A stretch of 64,000 nucleotides of DNA from JADHUC01 sp964617665 (lineage in GTDB: Bacteria > Planctomycetota > Planctomycetia > Pirellulales > Pirellulaceae). The notes beneath the pieces were generated by a model. That model was not told the origin of the DNA. It saw only the letters and a program-made list of their open reading frames with translations, and ran no database searches. Position 1 is the first letter of the stretch, and every line of letters begins with the position of its first letter. The translations under genes were made by a program, and so were the position numbers. The stretch lies in the NCBI GenBank assembly GCA_964617665.1, contig CAZUAH010000002.1:1-64000 (forward strand), given 5' to 3'. Below, in pieces: positions 52,949-61,100 of this stretch.

Positions 52949-54571
52949 ATGAGCCCTGTTGGGATCGCTGCCGAAATCGATTCGTTTAACCGCTGGGCCA
53001 ACGGCCCGCGCGGACGCGCCCGGCCCGTTGGGCTTGGGGTCAAACGAAGAACGTTTCGTGCCATCGTACTGTTGACGCTCGCTGGGGCTTGTCTCGTAGG
53101 AAGCGCGAAGGCGAACGAAGCAACGAAAACGATCGACCTTGTCCCAGGCCAAAAGCAGCTCTTTGTGGACGACTTCCTCGTGACGGAGATGGCTGGCGTG
53201 AGACGCACGCTTCATCAGCCGGTGGATTTCGAGAAGAACCCGGTGATGCTCCCCGAACATCCGTGGGAGCATCGACGGATTCCGTTCGGTTCAGTGCTCT
53301 ACTCGCCAACCGAGAAGAAGTTTCGTTGCTGGTACCTGACGCTGAATATCTATGATTCGCGACCGGGCTTTCGCGGTTATCGCAAGGAGCATCACGTGCC
53401 GCTCGACGAGGCGGCGTTCATCTGCTACGCGGAATCCGAGGACGGCGTACATTGGCGAAAGCCGAATCTTGGCTTGCACGAGTACCGCGGCTCCAAAGCG
53501 AACAATATCGTGCTGACATGTCCGGGCAGTCATTTCGACAGCACGTCGGTGATGCACACGCCGCACGATGAACAGCATCCCTGGAAAATGATCAGCTTCA
53601 TCGGTCGATGGCCGTACAAAGAGGACTTGATCAAGAAGCAGTGGGGCGAGGATTTCAAGTTCGGCGTTGATCGGGCAGGTCATTACGCATGGTCATCCGA
53701 GGATGGTATTCACTGGACACCAATGAACGGTGGCGAGCATGTGCTGCGAGCAAGCGACCGCAGCATGTTCTGGTGGGACACGGAGAAGAAGATCTACGCA
53801 GGTGCAGCGAAGTCGAGTCACAACAATAAGCGGGCGCAACGTTATGCTTGGAGCCGCGACTGCGCGAATTGGACGATCACGCCGACCTGGATCAATGTCG
53901 CAGACGAGTGTGACCATCCGGGTGACGAAGCCGAAGCGGCGTATGGGTTCAACTACGGAGCACAGTACGTCGGCTTCTGTGAAATGCGTCGTATTCGCAA
54001 AGGCTTGCCTGTCAAGATCAACTGGGAATTGATGGTCAGTCGCGACGGCCGACATTGGAGCCGCCCTTTCCGCGAGTTGTTCTTTGCCGATGGGCCGAAG
54101 AAAAGCTGGCGTTACCAAGTCTTCAAAGTCTTCGCCAATCCGCCCATCGAGCGGGACGGCCAATTGTGGATTTACTACGGCGGCAAGACTGGCTTAGACG
54201 ACGCCTACACCGGGACCGGACCGAATCAGGCATTGTGTCTGGCCCGGCTGCGAGCGGACGGATTTGTCTCACTTGACGGAGGTGCTGCTGGCGGCCAAAT
54301 GATCACCAAGCCGGTTGTCTTGCGGGGCAATGGTCTGCATGTCAATGCGGACGCCAGTGATGGTGGAATCCGTGTTGGCATCCGAAACCTTGACGGAGCG
54401 ACGGTGGAAGGCTTTTCAGAGACCACCTGCCGGCAGATCACAACCGATACGCTCGGTAGCATAGTGTCGTGGGAAAGTGACCCTTCGTTGACAGAACTAT
54501 GTGGGCGTCCCGTCCGACTTGTCTTTCAGATTCGAGACGCCAAGCTGTTCTCTGTCTGGACGGAAGAGTGA
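52949..54571 (+). CDS. Secreted five-bladed propeller (GH32/43/62-like) protein with repeat-derived N-terminal extension
   Basis: A 540-residue protein. ATG 52949 has AGGAAAGG upstream. Residues about 12-33 are encoded by a genomic palindromic repeat (52984-53045) and only then comes a signal-peptide-like segment (KRR followed by TFRAIVLLTLAGACLVG). The mature part begins QKQLFVDDFLVTEM and continues as a five-bladed beta-propeller common among planctomycete glycosidase-like proteins (CWYLTLNIYDSRPGF, AFICYAESEDGVHWRKPNLG, SRDGRHWSRPF, LWIYYGGKTG). A beta-sandwich similar to the GH32 C-terminal module ends it (VRLVFQIRDAKLFSVW). Exact family uncertain. No alternative ATG exists between the repeat and the hydrophobic core. 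Confidence 0.8.
   Translation: MSPVGIAAEIDSFNRWANGPRGRARPVGLGVKRRTFRAIVLLTLAGACLVGSAKANEATKTIDLVPGQKQLFVDDFLVTEMAGVRRTLHQPVDFEKNPVMLPEHPWEHRRIPFGSVLYSPTEKKFRCWYLTLNIYDSRPGFRGYRKEHHVPLDEAAFICYAESEDGVHWRKPNLGLHEYRGSKANNIVLTCPGSHFDSTSVMHTPHDEQHPWKMISFIGRWPYKEDLIKKQWGEDFKFGVDRAGHYAWSSEDGIHWTPMNGGEHVLRASDRSMFWWDTEKKIYAGAAKSSHNNKRAQRYAWSRDCANWTITPTWINVADECDHPGDEAEAAYGFNYGAQYVGFCEMRRIRKGLPVKINWELMVSRDGRHWSRPFRELFFADGPKKSWRYQVFKVFANPPIERDGQLWIYYGGKTGLDDAYTGTGPNQALCLARLRADGFVSLDGGAAGGQMITKPVVLRGNGLHVNADASDGGIRVGIRNLDGATVEGFSETTCRQITTDTLGSIVSWESDPSLTELCGRPVRLVFQIRDAKLFSVWTEE
52984..53045. repeat. GTTTAACC palindromic repeat copy inside a coding sequence
   Basis: Begins GTTTAACCGC and ends GGGGTCAAAC. 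Inner arms contain GGGCCAACGGCCC and GGCCCGTTGGGC. It lies 35 bases downstream of the ATG of the propeller gene and is read through in frame, contributing about 22 residues before the signal peptide. Confidence 0.8.
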
Positions 54572-54637
54572 TCGTGTGGACGGTGACCCTCGCCTCGACA
54601 CTCCAAGAACAAGGCTCCACAAGAGAAAGAAACGTTC

Positions 54638-56647
54638 ATGAAGACTCTCGTCTGTTTCGTGACAACCGTTGGTGCGGCGTGGGTGGCAGTCGCTGCTGGT
54701 GCGGAGCCGGATACGACGAACGGAAGTCCCAGGCAACGTCCCTGGATCTTCGTCACCGGCGAGAAGGTCGAGGGCCTCCGGTCGCTGGAAGAGGTTCGTA
54801 GCGGCATCCGCGAGGGTCACGCCGCCGAGTTGTGGAAACAAACCTTGGCCAAGGTCGAAGAAGAGATGAAGCAGGAACCGATTGCGCCGGGGGAAGGGAA
54901 CCGTAACTTCCACATCGTGGCCACCACGGCCAACCGAATCACGGACGCGGCTCTGGTGGCGCTGATCACCGACGAACGCCGCTACGCGGACGCGGCCTTA
55001 CTACAGATCTGGGCGCTTTTCGATCGTGAGCAATGGCCAGAGTGGGCAGACAAGGCGCACCTCCAGGTCGGTCTGAAGGCCGATCTGCGACACGGTCAGT
55101 TGGCCAGGGCGTTGGGCATGGCATATGACTGGCTCTACGGCTTGCTCACGGACGAGGAACGCCAGCGATTTCTCGAAGGCCTCGACCGATGCGCCGTCCG
55201 ACCTTTCAAGGCGGGTGTCGAGGCTGGCGAGCATTGGGTCAACAGACAAAGCAACTGGATGACCTGTATCGTAGGCGGTTTCGGCATTCTCGGCATGGCA
55301 TTGGGCCCGGATCATCCCGATTCGGCGTGGTTGGTGAAACTGGCGCGTCCGCGCATACAGCGGTACATGAGCACCTTCGGCCCCGAAGGCGAGTTCAACG
55401 AAAGCGTGCAGTACTCGGGGTCGACCATGTACGTCGTGGACTACTTCCTCGCCGAACGCTACGCCAGTGGCGGCAAGAAGAACCCGCTGGAGCAATATGG
55501 CCTTTCGGACCATTGCCGATGGTACATGTATTGCACCGTTCCGCCCGGCCGCGTGTTGGGCTTCGGCGATCCCGCGCCAGACATGCCACCGGTGGTTACC
55601 CATCTGTGCGCCGTTGCCTCGGCGCTGCGCGATCCGATGATCCAGTGGTTCTATCTGCAATACGCCGATCTCGTGCTGCCAACGCACCACAGACGGGCAC
55701 TGGAACTACTGTGGTACGATCCAACTATCGAGGCCCAGTCTCCACGCGGCCGCTTGCCACTCGGCCGCGCGTACCACAATCAGGCGAAGATCCTCACGAG
55801 CCGCAGCAGTTGGGATCCCGAAAGCACGACGTCGGTCGTCTATGCCAAGGCGGCACAGGAAGGCAACCACGGGCACGCCGACTGGGGGCAGGTGTGTGTC
55901 GACGGATACGGGGAACGGTTGATCGTCGACCTCGGCTCGCCACCCGGCTATCCCCGAAGCCACAAAGAACGCTACTACAACTATCAGCAATGGGGGCACA
56001 ACGTGCTGGTGTTCGGCAAGAACGAGACCGGCGGCATTCCCCTGGGGAGGCCTCGAGGCGGGAAGATAACTCATGCCGAATTCGACGACCGTCGCGGCGG
56101 TGCGTGGACCATGGACCTGAGCGAGGCGTACGGCGAGGGGCAACACGTCCGGCGCCATGTGGTTCACCTGCTCCCGCGGATCGCCGTTGTGCTTGACGAG
56201 GCAGAATTGGACGTCAAAGAACCAATCAGCCTGCGCTGGCACACCATTGCCCCGGCCGAACCGGATGACGAAGGGTGCTTCACAGTGCGCGGAGACAAAG
56301 CCACTCTTACATGTCGCGTCCAGCGATTGGACGGCGAGGCGGAATTGAGGCTCGGCCGACACGAGTACCGCCCACCCTACGACAAGGACCGACTCGGCAA
56401 TCCCTATCCCCAACGCCACGAGCCGTTCGTGGAGATCAAGACGGAGAATGACCGGTGCCAAATCCTATCGGCATTTTGTGTCTTCGGGCCCGACGAACAG
56501 ACACCGCTGTGGCAGGGCGGCGCTGACGGTTGGTCGATCAACACGCCGGAGGGCCCCGTTCAAGTCCGTTTGGAAAAGCACGGCTTGGCCGTGGAAAACA
56601 CCGCGACTCAGCGTGCCTGGCGAATCAATCTTCGTCCGTCCGAATGA
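54638..56647 (+). CDS. Heparinase II/III-like polysaccharide lyase
   Basis: A 669-residue exported protein with a signal peptide (about 1-22). The first half is an alpha/alpha toroid (RITDAALVALITDERRYADAA; ARALGMAYDWLYGLLTDEERQ; NWMTCIVGGFGILGMALG; FNESVQYSGSTMYVVDYFLAE, each abbreviated). The second half is the beta-sandwich heparinase II/III domain (GNHGHADWGQVCVDGYGERLIVDLG, abbreviated), where the His-rich HGHAD segment is the conserved zinc/catalytic area. It cleaves uronic-acid-containing glycans by beta-elimination in characterised relatives, which suggests that the cluster targets an acidic polysaccharide. Fifth gene of the plus-strand series. Confidence 0.88.
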   Translation: MKTLVCFVTTVGAAWVAVAAGAEPDTTNGSPRQRPWIFVTGEKVEGLRSLEEVRSGIREGHAAELWKQTLAKVEEEMKQEPIAPGEGNRNFHIVATTANRITDAALVALITDERRYADAALLQIWALFDREQWPEWADKAHLQVGLKADLRHGQLARALGMAYDWLYGLLTDEERQRFLEGLDRCAVRPFKAGVEAGEHWVNRQSNWMTCIVGGFGILGMALGPDHPDSAWLVKLARPRIQRYMSTFGPEGEFNESVQYSGSTMYVVDYFLAERYASGGKKNPLEQYGLSDHCRWYMYCTVPPGRVLGFGDPAPDMPPVVTHLCAVASALRDPMIQWFYLQYADLVLPTHHRRALELLWYDPTIEAQSPRGRLPLGRAYHNQAKILTSRSSWDPESTTSVVYAKAAQEGNHGHADWGQVCVDGYGERLIVDLGSPPGYPRSHKERYYNYQQWGHNVLVFGKNETGGIPLGRPRGGKITHAEFDDRRGGAWTMDLSEAYGEGQHVRRHVVHLLPRIAVVLDEAELDVKEPISLRWHTIAPAEPDDEGCFTVRGDKATLTCRVQRLDGEAELRLGRHEYRPPYDKDRLGNPYPQRHEPFVEIKTENDRCQILSAFCVFGPDEQTPLWQGGADGWSINTPEGPVQVRLEKHGLAVENTATQRAWRINLRPSE

Positions 56648-56685
56648 CCCGACGCGCAACGTCAGAGTTTCAAAGGAGTGTTTCC

Positions 56686-58086
56686 GTGATCGCAAATGTT
56701 CTCTGTCGACGAGACTTGCTGAAGTCCGCATGCGCGCTTGGACTCACGACGATTTTGTCTATCGCTGCGTTGCGAGGATCGGCTGACGAAGATCAAAACT
56801 CGGCCAATGTGGGGCGCGATCTTGATGCCTTGCAGGGCATCTACCAAGAGGGTGTGCCGCATACGGATAGGAATGGTAATCGGTTGATGGCTTATGATTC
56901 CGAGCGGTCTTTCTTCCAGATTGGCATCTGGGGCAATCCGTTTGGTGAAATTTATGGATACAAATACGATCTGAAGACACTGACCGACGCCGGGTTCAAT
57001 ACGATGTGGCCGTGGCACGGGCGCAAGTTGGAGGATATTCTCAGCGCGGTGGCCGACCACGGCCTTCAGGTCGTGTACATGGGACATCTCACCGAGGAGG
57101 AGGCAGCCAAGTGCAAGGATCACCCCAACTGGCTGGGCAATGTGTGGTGCGACGAGCCGACCGGCAGTTATTGGGGAAAGGACATGCAGGGGAAGTTCGA
57201 CGACTTCCTTGCGTACAAGAAGACGATCAACAAGGCGGCTCCTGGACGAGTCGTGTTCATCAACGACGTGCCCTGGATCTCGCCGCCGGCTACCGAGTGG
57301 TGGACGAAGTGGAACACGGCGGGCGATGTGGCGTGTCACGACAACTATCCGATCATGAACCGGCAACACCGGGCACGCTCGATCGGCGGCGAGAAGTTGA
57401 GTAATGGCATCGACCGGACGGTGAACTTGGCTGCGGCGGTCAACCAGGAGCAGAAGCCGGTATGGCTGATTGTCGGAGCCTTCCGAGTGCAGGGAACGGG
57501 TTCGTTCCCGTTTCGGCATCCAACGCCGATGCAGCTTCGCGCGCAGGTGTACACCGGGCTGATCCATGGCGCTACGGGGATCATCTATTTCTGCTGGGAC
57601 ACCTATGTCTGCCGTGATGGCCACGTAATCGGCATGTCGCCCAACCCGGAGGTGCAATACCTGGAGCCCGGCCCAGGCAAGCCAAAACCATCACCCGCTC
57701 GCCCGATGGATCTCGCCGCCGCCAAGGCATTGTGGATGGCTGCGACGCGAGTCAACAAGGAGATCCGCGAGTTGACGCCCTCGCTGCTGTCTCCCACCGT
57801 CCGAGATGTGGAATGCAGCATCGAGGTGAAAAGCGAGTCGATCAGCGACGACCCGATTCGTTGCCTGCTGAAGCCGCATCCCGACGGCGGCTACGCCTTG
57901 CTGACAGTGAACCTGGATGATGCAGTACTGAGCGCCACATACACTTTCCCGTCCGCAATCGAGTCAGTTCAACGCCTGTTCGAGAACCGCCCGTCGCCGG
58001 AGCCAGACGACGACAAGAAGACATTCACCGACCACTACGAACCGTTTGATGTTCATGCGTATCGGGTACTGCCCGCGAACGAGTGA
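56686..58086 (+). CDS. Secreted TIM-barrel glycoside-hydrolase-like protein
   Basis: A 466-residue protein. GTG 56686 follows AAGGAG at 7 bases and is preferred over the much longer frame that overlaps the preceding gene. CRRDLLKSACALGLTTILS is a Tat-like or Sec signal. The body resembles GH5/GH42-type barrels used by Planctomycetes: YKYDLKTLTDAGFNTMWPWH, LGNVWCDEPTGSYW with an Asp-Glu pair likely in the active site, GDVACHDNYPIMN and GLIHGATGIIYFCWD. A small C-terminal beta domain follows (GYALLTVNLDDAVLSATYTFP). Exact family unknown. Last of the six plus-strand genes; it converges with the giant VIT-VWA gene. Confidence 0.82.
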   Translation: MIANVLCRRDLLKSACALGLTTILSIAALRGSADEDQNSANVGRDLDALQGIYQEGVPHTDRNGNRLMAYDSERSFFQIGIWGNPFGEIYGYKYDLKTLTDAGFNTMWPWHGRKLEDILSAVADHGLQVVYMGHLTEEEAAKCKDHPNWLGNVWCDEPTGSYWGKDMQGKFDDFLAYKKTINKAAPGRVVFINDVPWISPPATEWWTKWNTAGDVACHDNYPIMNRQHRARSIGGEKLSNGIDRTVNLAAAVNQEQKPVWLIVGAFRVQGTGSFPFRHPTPMQLRAQVYTGLIHGATGIIYFCWDTYVCRDGHVIGMSPNPEVQYLEPGPGKPKPSPARPMDLAAAKALWMAATRVNKEIRELTPSLLSPTVRDVECSIEVKSESISDDPIRCLLKPHPDGGYALLTVNLDDAVLSATYTFPSAIESVQRLFENRPSPEPDDDKKTFTDHYEPFDVHAYRVLPANE

Positions 58087-58168
58087 CACGCTTCCCACGT
58101 TCTTCTGCTCGGATCCTGAACGCACCATGATGGATGCACATGCAACGTGCATGCGGGAGTTAGCGTCT

Positions 58169-61100
58169 TCAGAAGAAACCACCGGTGGGTTGGGGCTGTT
58201 GCGTGGATAATTCGGCGGCGCTATCCTCGCGGCTTTCGGCGCGATCTGCGTCCTTGTCTCGGCCGGCGGCACGGTACGCTACGACCAACTCTTCTCGTGC
58301 GACGCGAGGTAGATATTGGCCCTCGCGGAGCAGTTGCTCGCACGCTTGAATCACGCGAGAGGCCTCATCGGCCCGGTTCCAGAGACGCAAGGCCCAGCCG
58401 AGTCGTGCATCATCCAGTCGGCCCGATTCGTAGACCTTCCAGGCCAAGTCTGCCGCCAGCTTCGCGTCGCCGGTCAATTCCGCCTGTCGGAGATATAGCT
58501 CGGCGGCCAAATCCTCGTCTTCGGTCTTTGAGGCCAACTGGCCTGCCATCGTAGCGTGCGCGGAGGTCTTCAGTTCCGCGCGCAACGCTCGCAGGCAATC
58601 GCGACGTTGCAGTGAATCGGTCGGCTGGAGTTCGGCCGCTTCCAGGAGCTTCTCGCACCGCCCGATGCCCTGACGCGCGACAGACCAGCGGAGCAGAAGC
58701 GAATAGCGCGCCGCGGGGGGCAGTTCTTCATCGGCCAACACCGCATGGAACAGTCGTTCCGCCGGATCTCGTTGAGCGTATCGGACAAGGACCTCGGCCA
58801 TGGCCGCTAGGTCGTCCGTGTGGGTACTATCGTCCGACGCCCATGCTTCGGCTGCCGCGATTGCATCGGCCTCCCGGCCCAGTCCCAGCAGCATTTCGAC
58901 TCGCATCCGCTCGAGCACGGTCTTTCGGGCAGCGCTGACGCCCAAGTCCAACGCCCGTTCGGCGTGTCGCAAAGCGTCCTCGCGCTCGTCCAGTTCGGCG
59001 GCCACCTGGGCCAACCGATCGCAATCGTCGGCCGACCGCTCGGACTCGGGCCGTAATACGAGCAGCGCATATATCTGTTTATCCGACAGCGAGGGAAAAG
59101 CGTCTTGCGAAACGCAACGTATCACGTCTGGCAGGCTGCTTTGCATGACCTTGGACAGTTGATCCAGCTTGCGCTCCGAGGATCCAAGACGGGGATCGTT
59201 TTCGACGATCCATGCATCCAACAGTCGAACCAGCGGATGCGTTGCACGATCCTCCGGCAGACGACGCAACCGCCGAGCAGCTTCGCTCCAATCGAATTCT
59301 CGCATCGCTGCCAGAGCTTCCGCCAGCGGGGGATCAAGCGTGGCCCCTTGCGCGCGAAGATCCAGGTGCAGGTAGCCGTCCCATCCCATTGTGGGTTCGG
59401 GTACCTGGGCAACGTTCACATCCGATGCGACCAGCTCCCAGCGGGCCAACTCGCGAATCTTCTCGTCCACCAAGACGGCCGATCGGAACCCCGATAGCGG
59501 TCCGCCTTCGTTACGATCGGCAAACAGAATCCGCGCGATCAGGTTGCCTCCAACGTAGGCTTCCCAGGCCGACACCTGACCATCTCTGTCCGTGTACCCG
59601 ATTCGCAGATACGTTTCGGCGTCCGGTGGTACATCATTCGGCCTGAGACGCAGCCATACAAGATCCTTGTCTCGATCAGACGTCTCGTTCGTCGCCGCGA
59701 CCGCGGTCACTTCAAACAGACGAGCGATTTCACGATTTGTCCGGTGCGGCAGCCAAGGTAGTCGTACATCCAGAATTCGCCGAAACGCCTCGGCGCTGAC
59801 ACTGTGTTCCACCAGTTGCAGGCCCGTCCAGCCGACGGCGGCGGCGTCACCTTCGGTGCGCAAAATGCAATGCGGCCACCGGCACTCCAGGCGGCTGCCT
59901 CCACGGTGAATAGAAAACTCGTTTTGAGTCCCGTCCGATCCTGTCCGGCGCCACTTCCACAGCCCTGCCGCCGGATCGTGCCGGACGCGCAGCAAGTCCA
60001 GTTCCTTCGGCTCGGGCTGAGGCAGTTCCGATAAGAGCCGCGGCGCATACAGATCTGGGCCGCCCGACTTGCCATCCGCGCGGTGCGCCATGCCCAGCGT
60101 TGCGGTTTCCCACGGCCGGCTTCCATGCACAGCCTCGTAACGGCTGCGACGGAACAAGGTCAGCAACCATGAGACCTCGTCGTGCACGTCCGCCGTCTGC
60201 GAGACGATCAGTGCCATGCGAACAATCTCTGCCTCGATGCTGCCAGGTCCGCCAACCGTGTCCCATTCGATGGGCTGGACCGTGGAGCAGATCAGATCGA
60301 TGAGAGTATCGAAGTCCGGCCTGCCGGGACTGTCCGTTGTGAGAGGATCGACCGTCGCGGGGCGGCCACCGAGCTTATCGCCCAACTGTGGCGGCATCGA
60401 TCGCAGTCGCTCAAACAGAGCTTCAACCTTATCGTGAACCTCGGCAGTTTGAGCAAATACGAAATCGAGTGTATTGGGGAAGAACTCGATGCTGCCAGGT
60501 CCACCCACTGTATCCCAGCCATGGGGATCGATGGTGCTGGTCACCGTATCCATGATACTGTCCGTGTCATAGAAGTATTGCTGCTCGGGCGATTCCGGAG
60601 TCGACGCATCGGCTACGAGGCCCGTTTCAGAACCAGACGGTGATTGACTGCCGGAGACTGCCACTTGGCCGGCATCTCCGCCGCTGGAAAGCCCCATGGC
60701 GGACGCCGACGTCGCCCCAAAAGCACCGCCGGCCATGCCGCCCATACCGCCGCCGAATCCGGCGCGAGCAGCACCACCCGAGCCCATGCCCATACCTCCC
60801 ATGCCTCCGCCCATGCCTCCCATACCACCCATCGCACCGCCGAAGCCGCCCATGCCGAAGCCCATCGTGGGAGATCCAAACCAGGCCGGCGGCGCAACCG
60901 GCCAGGTGTCCGCCGGGAATTCGTACAGGATGCCACGTCCCGAATGTAGGCGTACTTCCAGTCGCTCTTCGACTTCTTCCGGTGTGGTAATCACCAAGGC
61001 TTCGTCCTGTACCGCAAAGGTCAGATCCAGTTCGTCAAGGATCCATTGCAGAGCCTCTTTCACCGGAACGTCTCGATATTTGGCCGTGATCGGCGTGTCG

